Part shown: piece after piece, positions 1-13,300 of the stretch
How positions within the stretch are numbered: the first letter of the stretch is position 1
How the letters are laid out: each line of letters starts with the position of its first letter
Assembly (NCBI RefSeq): GCF_016801865.2
Contig: NC_068939.1
Location: 64,139,273-64,203,272 of the forward strand
Reading direction: 5' to 3'
Length of the DNA: 64,000 bases
Source: Culex pipiens pallens
Taxonomy: Eukaryota > Arthropoda > Insecta > Diptera > Culicidae
Notes under the pieces: model-generated
Told to the model about the DNA's origin: nothing
What the model saw: only the letters and a program-made list of their open reading frames with translations
Databases searched by the model: none
Position numbers and translations under genes: made by a program

Positions 1-155
1 TTTAGGTTAGTCCGGGGCCAACATTTACTTCCCGTCCGACGGAAGGCGTGGTCAGACAAATCTCGTCTCGAAAAATGCCACCGGGACCGTCTGGGATCGA
101 ACCCAGGCCGACTGGGTGAGAGGCAATCACGCTTACCCCTACACCACGGTTCCCG
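1..155 (-). repeat. tRNA-derived SINE, left monomer only
   Basis: Read on the minus strand this starts with a tRNA-like head at about 155. An A-box-like stretch TGGTGTAGGGGTAAGC (131-146) is followed by an anticodon-loop-like CTCTCACC and a perfect B-box-like GGGTTCGATCCC (93-104). The head resembles tRNA-Glu. The body (CGAGACGAGATTTGTCTGA and so on) matches the copies at 3106 and 20385, but the second tRNA-like unit is absent or lies beyond base 1. Confidence 0.85.
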
Positions 156-260
156 AGAATTATAATGCAATCTTAAAAGCAGTTTTGAATTTTTTTGAAG
201 CTATATTTTTTGCCATTTATTTTTATGGCAACTTTTAAATGAGGGACGAAGAGGGTGGGC

Positions 261-537
261 TAATCTGCCCATAATTGAAAATTCGGCTATTATGCCAAAA
301 CAAGTATTCCGAGAAAAACGCGTTTTAGTGTTTGTGACAAAATCTCCGTCAAGGCAATTTCCCATAAGAGTGGCATATTAGCCGTTTGGTTTTTCGCATC
401 GGCAGCTAAGTCTAAACACTATTTCAGTGAATTTCAAGTTCCAGGAGATGCGTTGGAACATCCTCTACCACCTGGTGCTAATATCTCGTTTTTGCCAAAA
501 GTGGATATTAGCCGTTTTTTCAATTGTGGGCAGTAAT
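261..537. mobile_element. Short MITE with CTGCCCA-AATTGAAAA termini
   Basis: Left end CTGCCCATAATTGAAAA at 265 and right end TTTTTTCAATTGTGGGCAG ending at 533 are inverted copies. TAAT lies directly outside both ends (261-264 and 534-537), so a short target duplication is possible. The inner sequence keeps partial inverted symmetry around GGCTAATAT motifs. No open frame was seen. It lies in the intron left of exon G. Confidence 0.65.
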
Positions 538-540
538 AAT

Positions 541-1245
541 AGAAGTAAAAAAAATCAACGATCTAATGAATATTTCCTTCAAATATTTAAGCTTTTATTC
601 TGAAAATCTTTATTCTTTCTACAAATTGGGTAGTTATTTTTAGAAGTTATTCTTTCTACAAATTTGGTAGTTATTTCTCAATGTCAAAACGACATCAAAA
701 TCTCTATTTTTAATTTGAATGGGTGTTGGATTGCTCTTTTTTCATGATAAAAAATTCAAAACAACACACGTACTCTGGTCTACTCAAAATTAAAAAAAAT
801 ACTTGCTATCATGAATTTTGCAGAGTACACCAGTCATTCCGTTTGAGTGTCAGTAGTTTTTCTCTGTATTTTCCTTTTGCATTACCATCACCAACCATAG
901 GAAGAGCTAACAGTCAGCCAGGCAGTGTGCTACATTCGTAGTTTTGACAAATTAACATAAATAACCAGTGACAGTGCAACTTGACATTCGGAGCAAAAAG
1001 AATTGCACACAAGATTGTGCCCGACCTCAACGGCCTGGATACTGCAGCACCACCTTCCTTGCAGTTGCAATTGTAACACAATCATGTTATTCGAACGCAT
1101 GTTCCAGGTAAAGTTGTGCTTGTTAGATGGAATTATAACTGTCTCACACATACAGGAGCACTCACACATACAATCACACAAACACATTGGCAGAATAACT
1201 TTTGTACAAGACACACAAGAGCCAACGAGCCAGCATCAGTATTAC
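541..1245. other. Intron sequence left of exon G
   Basis: Mostly AT-rich non-coding sequence. A near-duplicate of about 27 bp (CTTTCTACAAATT then GGTAGTTATTT) occurs at about 612 and 651. Open frames here, on both strands, lack any coding bias. Nothing else could be recognised. Confidence 0.5.
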
Positions 1246-1363
1246 CATAATCTCAATTTCATCGCCAGTGTTTGCATGTCCCAAACGATAACAGATGTAT
1301 CCTCGGATGCTGTGAGAAGGTACTGCGACTGGACCTTCATGTACGTCACCGGGCCGCTGTGTC
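1246..1363 (-). CDS. NWD-like gene, exon G: WD40 repeat
   Basis: This exon encodes a textbook WD40 blade: (G)HSGPVTYMKVQSQYLLTAS, then EDTSVIVWDMQTL. The GH dipeptide and terminal WD are both present, and the acidic residue between them lies in EDTS. The acceptor is CCGAAACACAG/GA. The donor is taken as TTATG/GTAATA at 1246/1245, because the frame hits TAA immediately after it; this donor is weaker than the others, so the exact left end is less sure. The exon would hold 118 nt, starting phase 2 and ending with two bases. Further WD40 exons must lie left of the window. Confidence 0.85.
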
Positions 1364-4300
1364 CTGTGTTTCGGAGAAGGTGGGAAGGGAAGAGAAGAGA
1401 AGAGAGGAGAAAATGGGTTTTAGTATAACTGGAACTGTGTACGGCTGTTTTCCAGCAATCAGGTAATCCCGCCCGAAACCACCCCCCGCCTCTGGCAACA
1501 CTGTGTATAATTATACTCGAAAATGCACTAAACCGTACGGGACTTAGTTGAACGAGCCACCAAGAGTTGTTGTGTTGTGCAGCGGGGCTCGGGCTGCAAT
1601 ACGGCAAACAACAACGGCTTAAGGCTGCTCACAGTTTGCAAAGGGTGTTTTAGTAGCAGCTAGGTTGTGGTCAATCGAGATGGCTTCTCTACTGGGTTCA
1701 AGTAAGGATTATGTTTCTGCCCGAACTAGTGTGCTACTTATGGCCAAAGAAGCAAAGCTAAGTGTTGGTTTAAATACATTTTGTAGTTCCAGTTAATGTT
1801 GGTTTTCGCTGACTAGTGTCAACATGTTGTGTTTCCTTACGATTCGGAGTCAACCTGCGAATATTAGGTATTTTGAAAACTACAGATACATTCAACAATT
1901 GACAGAAATAGAGCAGTAATTACGGCTTAAATGTTAAAGTTATCGCAGTTTTAGTGAAAAAAGCATATTTTTTCACGTTTTCTTCACTTTTCCATTTTGC
2001 GCGTGGCGCGTCGAAAAACCCATTTTTTTTTTCAAACAGCGTACTTTGGAATATTGAAAACATATCTTCACTATTTTTTTATATGTTATGTAAAGTTTTC
2101 CAAGGAATCAAAAAAATATATATTTTTTGGTCCCGAGACCTTTAAAACAGCATTTTAAGTTTTCATTCGACCTTTTCAAATGTATGGCTGGATATTTTTT
2201 TTTCTTCTTCTTCTTGGATGTACAGATATAAGCTTAATTAGATTGCTCATAACTTGAAATAGAATATTTTTGTCAGTGTGGTAAAAACCTGGATGGTAAA
2301 TAAGCTTACGTATTAATCTTCTCATTGAAAAGTGCCGGCGACAAAATTGGGCGAAAAGTTCACCGCCCGGAGATCGCGAGTTGGCGCGAGCGAATGAACA
2401 CCGCGAAAAAAGATTCGGGGGTGCATTGGGGTTAAATGATCATTTCGTCATTCGGTTTAATTAAAAATAATTATTTTTTCGTAAATATCGCTACTTTAGT
2501 GCGATGTAATTAATTTGTACAGTAAATTAGGCATTGTTACATCAAATTTGACCTTTCAAACGAACTAGAATGGCCAAATTTTAAAACATCAATGTTTGCC
2601 AATTTGACCGTTTTACCCCCAATTCCCCTTGTAGAACAAAAGAAAAGTTCATCCGCGGTCTGTCAGCAGCGCGCTGTTTTGTTTGCTGGATCAACATTTG
2701 GAAATGTCGAACGTTGAAGGAAATCGCTCAAAAAATGGAAATTAGCCGATTTCAAATGTTTTGGCCGCAAATGAAAGGTAAGGGTGGCTAATTTTTGATT
2801 CCGATCTGTAAAACTAGTTCTGGCGAGGGTTCTGGGCACTGCGGCAATCGAATGTACCGGCGGGTTGCTTCCGGTTGCATTTGATTTGAGAAGAAGGTTT
2901 TTCAATCCACCAGGGGCTTATTCGGGGGCAACAGTTTCGGTAATCCGGAACTTCCAGAAAGTTTCATAATTGCAGTGTTTTCAAACCAGTTTTTTTTATG
3001 TAACTGAGTTCAATAAATCTCAAAAGTGCTCTCTTTTTGGGGGTCGCAATCCGAGTATGAACGCAATTCGGAGTGTTATTTCGAGGTTTTAGCGCAAATC
3101 GAGGGAGCGTGGTGTAGGGGTAAGCGTGATTCCCTCTCACCCAGTCGGCCTGGGTTCGATCCCAGACGGTCCCGGTGGCATTTTTCGAGACGAGATTTGT
3201 CTGATCACGCCTTCCGTCGGACGGGAAGTAAATGTTGGCCCCGGACTAACCTAAAAAGGTTAGGTCGTTAGCTCACTCCAGGTGTAGGAGTCGTCTCCCT
3301 GGGTCCTGCCTCGGTGGAGTCGCTGGTAGGCAGTTGGACTAACAATCCAAAGGTCGTCAGTTCGAATCCCAAGGTGGATGGAAGCTAAGGTGTAAAAAGA
3401 GGTTTGCAATTGCCTCAACAACCTCAACAGCCTTCGGACACCTAGTTTCGAGTAGGAATCTCGCAATCGAGAACGCCAAGGCAATGCTGTAGAGCGAATA
3501 ATTTGATTTTTTTTCGAGGGGGATTTGGCGTAAAACGGGGTTTTTTTTTTAATTTAATTTACAAATAAACGAAACATTTGAGAGAGCGAGTTGAGCCACG
3601 GGCGAGAGAAGACGTCTTTACAGAATCGGTCTCGGGGCTGCGTGTTTTTTTTAAATGTTTTTTCGGGTTTCATTCGACTTTGCTGTGGCTGTTGGAAGAA
3701 ATAACTTGTGCTTCGACGAAAAAGTTGGGTTTTGTAGTGAAAGTGTCATTTGTGCGTGAATTTGCCGTTTTTTTTCGGGAAAAGGTGGAGGCGTCGTAGA
3801 GCACAGGTCCACGACAATTATTCGGCCGTAGCCGGATTTTAGCGGTGTTTCCTGAGCTGTTTCAGATCTGGCTGGAAGGAAGGGGCTGTGAAGTGTGGGG
3901 AAATTAATGTGCTTAGTGGTGATAACGTAGAATGGATGCTAGATTTTGTAATTTTGTGAAATTCATTCAAAAATCCAAGATGGCAGCCTTGATAGGAAAA
4001 AAGTCGAACGGCTAGAAGAAACGAAGTGCGTGAGAGCAAGAGCATTCAAAGAGAGGGAGATCCGTATTAATGTGGGCGAGAAATTAAAAAGAGCGGGAGA
4101 GCGTTGAAGACGCAAGTATTTTGTGAGGCTTGAGAAAAAAGAGCGGGAAAGCACTAAAAGAGAGGGTGAGTTTTGGTGACTCGGGGTTCGATCTGTAGGT
4201 TGAGTGGTGTGAGAGTGTAAAATGCTCGCAGAAGAGAAAATAAGAGAAGCGAAAAAGGTGAGAGAGGCTGAGAAAACTTTGGCGAAGAGGAACAAAAAAC

Positions 4301-7300
4301 GGAGAGCAAAAGAGAAATCGAGAGCGTATTTGGAATGGTTGGCAAGGTTGGCAAGGGGGCAAGTTGAAAGCCAGTCATTCAGCATGGGGTTAAGTGTGAT
4401 TGAGATGACACAGACAATCGGAAGTAGTTTTGGTCTCGATATATTGAATATTGTACAATTTACGGGCTGGTTTGGTTTGTTCATGTGATTTGAGTGGAAA
4501 ACAAGTGGATTGCGCGTGTGGATTTTCGAAGGCGGCTGAGTTTGTTTGAAGAAAAGTTAAGTTCATAGGGGGAGGGCGGTTTTCTGCTTTTAAAGCACCG
4601 ACACAGGGTTGAAGTGCCCCACGAAAGTCGACGTCGCTGTCATCTTCATCGCTGCAATTTGGTGAGTTCGTTTCATGCTTTTGTCTTTTTGTAATTTTTC
4701 ATTTCATTTTCGTTGTATCGCTGTTTGGATTCGATTGTGAGAAGTGGGACCTCGTGGTTACTTTGCATCGTGTTTTTCGGAGCCTTTTATTTGATATTTT
4801 ATTTTCAGTCCTTCTTTTATCATCGTTGATCGGAAGGCACGCCGCCGGTTTAGTTCGTTTAAGTTATTGTTTTAATTTCATCACAATCGTTTACGCGGTG
4901 TCCTGTTTTCTTTTTGTTCAAATTCGTTGATCGTAATAATTTGAGTTGGAAAAGAGTCGCGCGATTGAAAAGTTTTTTTTGTCGGCTTCGTTTCGGGCGC
5001 GTTTTTGGAGGTGAAATGGGATAATTGCGGGAGAGGAAGAATCCCGAATGTTCATGCTGACATTTAGGATACACCTTTAGCGCGCGTTTTTGAATTTTTT
5101 TGATTCGATTACCTCGCGGTTACTCTGCAACGTGTTTTTTCGGAGCTTTTGTTTTTTGATTTTTTGTCAAAAGTCCTTCTTTTATCATCGTTGATTTGAA
5201 GGCACGCCGCCTTTTTAGTTCGTTTAAGTTATTGTTTTAATTTCATTACAATCGGTTACGTGGTGTCCTGTTTTCTTTTCTATCGATTTGATGAAGAGTA
5301 GCGTCATTTATTACAATTTTTTGAAATTTGCTCGCGTTATCTAAATTGTACAAACAGTAAAAATATACTAATAAGTCCAGCCCATAGCACTACTGCTCGG
5401 TTGGCACGCGTACGATTAAAAAACTTTTTAAATAATCAATTATTTATCTTTCCGTAGCCGGCTGCCTAAGATTTAAAATTTTCAACCGATAAACAAAATG
5501 CTCATGGTCACATCACTGCCACTCGTGAATCCTGACCTCATACCCCTCTACTAACCCCCTCAAAACTCATGTGATACTTTGTCGGAGAAGCAGTCGATTG
5601 GGCGGTCTCTATCACTCAAGTATCGGACTAACATTCCCATCCACTTCCCCGTGACTCTACCACTGGTCGTGGCCGGCGCCGGTATTGATCAGCATGATAG
5701 GGGCCTTTGAGAAGTTGCGAAGCGAGGAAAGATAGCACCCACTTATCTTCCACGGCTCGTGGATGTAACTTCTGGAGGTCCTGGTCAATAACGGAGTAGC
5801 AACTGCGGGTGGGCACCTATGCTTATGCTAATTTACAAATAAACGAAACATTTATATAAGGGGTCATCCACAAAACACTGATAAGGGGCCATCCTCAAAT
5901 CTGGGTATCCAATAACTCCTGGAAGTCATGGCCTGAATATCTACCTGCTACCTGGGTGAATTAACCATCGGTGTAGCTTCAGGTAGCTTCACTGAACCAC
6001 GCTGGATACTCTAGGGTTCGTTGGATTGGTATATGTCTTCCAAGAACTCCTTGAAGTCATAACCTGGATATTTACCAGATCAACGACGGTTTATATGGCT
6101 GAACTAACCATCGGTATAGCTTCAGTGAGCCACGATGGATACCCTTCGCCGTGTTAGATTGTTATGGGTCGTGGTTTACTGAAGCTACTTGAAGCTATAC
6201 CGATGATTAATAAACCCATATAGACCCCCGTTGGTCAGGTAGATCATCAGGGATTTCCTGGAGGACCCATAATAATCCAACATGGCGAAGGGTATCCATC
6301 GTGGTTCACTGAAGCTATCTGAAGCTATACCGATGGTTAGTTCAGCCATATAAACCGTCGTTGATTTGGTAGATATCCAGGTTATGACTTCAAGGAGTTC
6401 TTAGAAGACTTAACAATCCAACGTTCCTCAGAGTATCCATCTTGGTTCACTAAAGCTATCTGAAGCTATACCGATGGTTAATTCACCCATATAGACCTCC
6501 GTTGATCAGGTAGCTATATAGGCCATGACTTCCGTTCCTTGGATACCCAGATTTGAGGATGGCCCCTTATCAGTGTTTTGTGGATGACCTCTTATATAAA
6601 TGTTTCGTTTATTTGTAAATTAAATTAAAAAAGAAAACCCCGTTTTACGCCAAATCCCCGCAATAACACTCCCTCGATTTGCGCTAAAACCTCGAAATAA
6701 CACTCCGAATTGCGTTCATACTCGATTGCGACCCCCAAAAAGAGCGCACTTTTGAGATTTATTGTACTCAGTTACATTAAAAAAACTGGTTTGAAAACAC
6801 TGCACTGTTGCCCCCGAATAAGCCCCTGGTGGATTGAAAAACCTTTCTCTCAAATCAAATGCAACCGGAAGCAACCCGCCGGTACATTCGATTGCCGCAG
6901 TGCCCAGAACCCTCGCCAGAACTAGTTTTACAGATCGGAATCAAAAATTAGCCACCCTTACCTTTCATTTGCGGCCAAAACATTTGAAATCGGCTAATTT
7001 CCATTTTTTGAGCGATTTCCTTCAACGTTCGACATTTCCAAATGTTGATCCAGCAAACAAAACAGCGCGCTGCTGACAGACCGCGGATGAACTTTTCTTT
7101 TGTTCTACAAGGGGAATTGGGGGTAAAACGGTCAAATTGGCAAACATTGTTGTTTTAAAATTTGGCCATTCTAGTGCGTTTGAATGGTTAAATTTGATGT
7201 AACAATGCCTAATTTACTGTAAAAATGAATTACGCATCATCAAAGTAGCGATATTAACGAAAAAATAATTATTTTTCAATTAAACCGAATGACGCAGTGA

Positions 7301-10300
7301 TCATTTAACCCCAATGCACCCCCGAATCTTTTTTCGCGGTGTTCATTCGCTCGCGCCAACTCGCGATCTCCGGGCGATGAACATTTCGCCCAATTTTGTC
7401 GCCGGCATCTTTCAATGAGAAGATTAATAAATTCTAAAACGAGTCAAATTGAAAAGCTGTCAAAGGCAAATGGAAAATCGGATGAACTTTCCGGTAAAAA
7501 TATTTACGAGACTGAAAAATCAAGTATGTCATATAAAAATTACCAAAATCACCAAAAAACCTATTTTTTCAACATTTTTATTTTTAAAACCGCTGTACCT
7601 TGGCGAGGATTGGACAAAGAACAATGGTCAATATGGAAACCTTTATGTAAAATTGTCTGAAGAATCAATTCCTTTTATCGGTTTTTGAAAATTTTGACAT
7701 TTAGACCACTTTTCAAAACCACAATTTTAGTAAATCATTTTTGTATTTTTTAGGAGAGACATATCATCCTGCATTTTTCGTGAGTCTTTTTGTAACATCT
7801 CACGCTATTTCCTAAAAAAAATTAAACGAAAAAAAATTAACTTTTAAACTTGAAAATTAAATAATCTCATACAAGAAAAATTCCTAATTTAAGCTGGAAT
7901 TGTACTATTTATAGATTAAGGTGGGTCTACGAGCTTTTAATAAAAAGTTACGGGTGCCACGATATCTCTAGATGGGATAGACCAAGTTACCTGAAATTCG
8001 GGGTGAAGACTCTCAAGACATATCCCGTGTGCATGACGAAGCCCGATTTTGAAATTTTGCTTGTTAAAAAAATACAAAAATCAAAAAATGGCAATTCTTT
8101 ATATGAAAAACACAAAAATATTTTTATCTTTTTTAAAATAAGTTTTTTGAAAATCGGCCTTCGTCATGCACACAGGGCCAGTTTACCGTGTCTTCACCAA
8201 AATTTTGAGCCGATTTGGTCAAGGCAGTGTTAAGATATCGTGGCACCCGTTTTTTGAAACAGCTAACTACAAATAGCTATATCTCGGCAATGACACAACC
8301 AAATGTCTTCAAATTTGTTTTGATAACAGATGAAAATGTATATTTTAACGCCCTGAAAACAGAATTTAAATAAAATTAAGTGTGTGCTCATACCAACCTC
8401 GGAATTTTTTGTTGATTTACATTACATGTAGTGATTGTGTACTTTTTTATTCCGGATCTTAAAAAATAGATTAAATTTTTGTCCAAACCCATCATATCAC
8501 CCATTATTGGTAAAGAGTGAGGAAGGCATCAACCACATAAGTGGATTAAGTTAGTTTTTTGATTTATTTATTAAATGTCAGGGGGAAAATAAAACACCAA
8601 TTTTGTAACTTCCCGGATAAAAAATTACCATTTGATTACCATATTGGATCATACAATGACACTTTGAGAAATGGTAACTATTTGTGAAATCGTTTTTCAA
8701 TTTCCCAAAATTAAAATTTAACTGTATTAAACTATTTGTGAACTGTTTGATTTAAGGTTACTTTTTGCCAAATAGTACTTAAACCATTTATTTACCATAC
8801 AACAAATAGTTTTTTGACGAAAATAGTACTGAGTTTTTTAAGGTTACCATTGCTAACCACCCTTATGCCAGATGGTTAAACCATTTGTGAGATAGTAAAA
8901 ATTCATGCCAACCATATAAATACCATTTTTAAATTAGTAGTCAAACATTTTTGGAAATGGTAGTAACAATATAGTTTAAAGTTCAATTACCATATGAAAA
9001 AAAGTTTTTATATGGTACTTTTTTATGCGGGTTTTTCCTTCGAAAGTAGTGGTCACCACCGGACGTCCATTTTTGGCTGTAAGTGCCAAAGGTCAAAAGT
9101 AACGATAACTTTCATGATGCTCTTATGTCACCCGGGTTAAAAGCTTAAAAGGTTAAATGTCAATATATTATCATAGAATAGCTAAATAAATATTTTGGAG
9201 TGAATATAACAGCGTTTATGGGGCATACGGAACGATAGAATAGATTTTTCGTGAAATATCGTACCAATCCGGAATTACGTCGTTGGAAAATCCTCCGGCA
9301 TCCAAACTGGTCCATGTTTCGCAAGCTACTTTATACACCATCGGAAAGGGCATACAATTTTCGATCTTTTGATCCCTAAACATCTATGATATAAGAAAAC
9401 CCCACGTTTTTAAACACTTGAGTAAAAAGTAAGTTTAAACACCAAAAAATTTTCGAAGATAAATAACTAATTTCTATTTATTTTATAACATTTTTGGCAG
9501 GTTTCAAACACGAAATCTTGGTGTTTAAAGGGAGGGTTTTATAGAAAACAACAACACTACTTTTATAGAAAGAAGAATGGTTCATTCCCAATAGGCAGAT
9601 CCTGATTTTTTTTCGATTAAATTCAAAATTTCGTCAGATAAGGTTAGGACCCACATTGTAGGGACTAGGAACGATATAATATAAATAGCGTCGATATGGA
9701 CAACCTACATTTTCCAAGTTCGCATCGCAAGCCTCCCGTCATTGATCTGCGCGTCGCAGTTTAACGTATTCTGTGTAAAAGCAACGCGAGCGAAAGCAAT
9801 CTTCCCCGTGTATGAATATTTAAGCAGCAGAGTGAAATTTTCAACCACGCACCTAAGCTGATCAACCTTTTAACGTGATCCACTTTCTCATTGAAAATTT
9901 AAATTTATCGAATTAGCCAAGATTGAGAATTTGAGATAGCTGATTAAATTGGCTTTTCAACAGCAGGTGAACACAGCCAGCTCGAACTTTTCCTGCATAA
10001 GAAAGTTTAAATGAGTTGAAAATCTTTCGCGTTACTTCAACAATGGAAAGGATTCATTTCAACTTCCAAAAATTGAAATAATTGAGCCTGGCAAAGTACT
10101 CCTGGGGTAAAAGTTACAGCTCAGAGTTGACACGTGTTGCTGCCGGACGAACACGTTCATTGTGCTGGGAGCCATTTGGAAGCCTGTTGAACTTTTTTTT
10201 CCACCCCCATTTGATGGGGGTGGGGCAAACTTGTACTTCCGAATGAGTTTCCAGTAAACGCCATTCTGCCTGGCCTGGGGCTGCAGCAACTCGTACGCAA

Positions 10301-13300
10301 CAGACGAGGGAAATGAATACTTATTAGTCCGGGGCCCATAAAAGGGGGAAGGAAGAAAAATGTGCAAAAGAACCTGTTGATCTACGGCCAATTTCGTTTC
10401 ATGGCATCACGGAGAGGGAAGTGTGCTTGAACCGATTCTTCTCTGCGGCCAATGCGGACATAAACGGGATGGGCTTTTTTCTTCTCGTAGGCCGGAGGCT
10501 TACTTTCTCGGAGCAGATGGCAGAAAAGGAACTCGGGGGACTTTTATGGTCATTTGCTTCATCATTTCGAGCGTTATTAGCTTGCACTACCATTTGCTGG
10601 CACGTGTGTGGAGAGTGAGCATTTGTGTGTTCTGGACAGTGGATGATTTAAGATCAAATTATGGGCTTTTGAATCATCTGAAAATTGTAAAACATTTTGC
10701 ATGTTCTTGTAGAAGAATAGACTGATATTGTGAGTCGTAAAACATATATATTTTGACACACGTACATGCCTGACTACCGTAAAGATGTGTAATTATAACT
10801 CTGGACTCCGACAACCAAATTCAACCAAACTTTGGAACAATGCACAGAATGGTCAACCAAACAAAACGTGTTTGTTATTGTTTACATTGCGTGCTCTAGT
10901 TTTTGTTCATTCAAGGTCAAACATTTAAACGCGTTTTCTCGGAACGTCAGAAAATAATTACAGTCGACTCTCTGGCTGTCGATCTTCTCGATATCAATAT
11001 TGCTCCAACTATCGATGAATTCTTCAGTCCCTTCAAACTGCATACTTCGATTTTCTTTATTCCTCGATATTTTCTCTTGCTTGAAGGATCTCTTCCTCGA
11101 CGGTCCCTTGGATTCTGTTTGCTTTAAAAATCTGTTCCGGTTGTCAATATCTCACTATCTCATGGCTTGCATAGACATTTTTCTTTGCGAAACGAAGTTT
11201 TGAATGGTGTTTGACATTAGCTTGTTTTTGTTTGCTGGACGTTGCCATGATTCTCTTCCATAGCTGTGTATCAAGAAAAACATATTTTCAATCGAGTCTT
11301 CATTTTGCATCGTTCTCTAAACTGATGATTCTCTTCCTCGACGGTCCCTTGGATATTGACAACCAGATTGTGCTAAAAAAAACAGTGCTAGAATTTCCGT
11401 TGAACCTTTATTGTAATAAAATTACTGTACTGTTAAAGCACGATACAGCATACAGTTTAGCTTTGCTGAAATTCTACAGCTAAACGACTAAAATGAGCAA
11501 AAAAAAGGCAGCTTTTTTGGTTCCCCCTGGGGCTAAAAAGGTCGCTAGAGAGAAATACATAAATAGCAGCATCGAAAACTCTTTCATATTTCTTCTAAAA
11601 AAAACTACTGGGCTTAAGGTTTGGAGTCCGACCCCCCCAAAAATACGTTCAAACATATCCTCAATATTCCCCAACCAGTGTGGCAGGGATAGAAATGCCA
11701 AACTTGCAAAAGGGGGATTTTCGGGCATATTTATTACAACTTTCTATGGCAAAATATATGCAATTTGGCTTCCCGAGCCAACCGCCCCCACCTAGAAGCC
11801 GTGTGTAACAGGTGCGTATTCTGAAAACGCCAAAGTAGGGAGGGAGGGAGGTCTTGAACTAACGCACTCGACTGTGAAAATGGCCATAAACGTGGCTGGT
11901 TGTGGTTGCGGCGATGGGGGTGGCGCAATATTGTAGGATTTAAGTTGCTGGTGTTTAAGGACGTACTCAGGCGATGTCATCTTTAAGGCAATAAAATACT
12001 TTTTTCATTGCGGGTTAAGTGACTGAGACTTGCTGGCAGATGCGTTGGGGGACCGGTTGTCAAGGTTAAATGGATGATTGTTACACTGCTTTATAACTGG
12101 AGTTTTGAAGTGGATTTTTTATTTTTTTTTATTAGATTAAATCTATTTAAATTTGATTACGACACAAACATCTAATAACTTCTACATTATTTTTCAACTC
12201 GATTAAATTAATTTCATTAGCATTTAATTTCGTTTCGTACTATTGATAACAGCCCTTCCTAAAAATCATTTAAAATTGCAAATTCCAACAAAAGGTTACC
12301 TAATCCAAAGAGTGTAACATTGTTCTCAAAAGTTATAAAACACAAACAAGACAATGACTAAAAAACAATTTAATTTGAAGAACGACACTCGAAATCGACT
12401 TTGTCTGATTTGGTGGAGCTGTTCTGTACTATCAAAAAATTTAAGAATCCCAAATTTTCGGAAAATACCCGAGCAGGTGGAAACAACTGGAAAAGTTCAA
12501 GTTCTGTTAGAGTCAGGAAATCAGAACTTGTTTTGATAACACCCAGATTAGCTGTTATAATAATAACATAGATTTGTAAGAAAAAATCAGTAAAAATTGG
12601 CTGTCAGCTTACGGCCTCGGCCTTCGTCATGCACACGGGACCGGTTTAATGAGTCTTCACCAAAATTATGAGTCAATTTGGTCAACGCAGTGTTGAGATA
12701 TCGTGGCACCCGTTTTTTGAAACTGCTTACTTCAAATAGCTATATCTCGACAATGATGCAACCAAATATCTTGAAAACTATGTTGGTAATAGCTCAAATT
12801 GTATATTTTAATACCCTGAAAACAAATTTTAAAAAAGTTTGAGTGTGTGCTCGTACCAACCCTTGACATTTTTACCGATTTACATGTATGTAACCCCTTA
12901 ATTATTGAAAAACCAATAATCAAAAGAATCGACTTTCAAATTTTTCACCTAACTTTTTTTTTGTGGAAAGATCACATTTCATGGCCAAAATAATGTACTT
13001 GACAAAATTGAACTAAAAATTTCCATATTTAGCAAAATGAAAAATATTAACAAATTCGCGTATGGACACTTAAAAAAAATTCGAACAAATTGTTGATAAT
13101 TTTATTTAAAAAAATCAGCCAACAATTTTTTTTATTTTTAAAAAAGTTTAAAAAAAGTTACTTCATAAAAGCCTTAAAAACATAAAGTGACTCATGGAAG
13201 CATAAAATTATAGATTAAAACCCGACCACTTAAAAAATGTCATCAAATCCCATCATCAACGGAATCCAATATTGATTCATTTTGCACAATTGAAAACTTT

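Larger units (their letters stand above)
2313..7427. mobile_element. Long foldback element with nested insertions
   Basis: The outer ends are inverted copies: TTAATCTTCTCATTGAAA at 2313 and its complement ending at 7427. Arms of about 1.2 kb pair, for example 2331-3105 with 6670-7410, and an 80-codon open frame reads almost identically from both (2905-2663 on minus, 6834-7076 on plus, one residue different). The palindrome centre is near 6210. Removing two insertions in the left arm (SINE 3106-3513 and a 2.25-kb element 3580-5828) leaves an inverted repeat of roughly 2.4 kb. TTAA at both extremes could be the target site, but piggyBac-type CCC termini are absent. No transposase was seen, so it would be non-autonomous. 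Confidence 0.85.

Noticed and set aside
93..146. Functional tRNA-Glu gene on minus
   Set aside because: A and B boxes are present, but the sequence continues into the same SINE body found at 3106 and 20385, so it is a SINE head.
3963..4488. Frames of up to 173 codons on minus and 88 codons on plus
   Set aside because: The region is purine-rich on plus inside an inserted element, which gives low-complexity serine/leucine/phenylalanine-rich and lysine/glutamate-rich translations.
2663..7076. An 80-codon frame conserved in both foldback arms
   Set aside because: Conservation is explained by the arms being copies of each other; no domain, no start context and no independent selection test possible here.
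10059..10725. GC-richer frames of 100-110 codons on both strands
   Set aside because: No domain and no in-phase splice sites between exons F and G.
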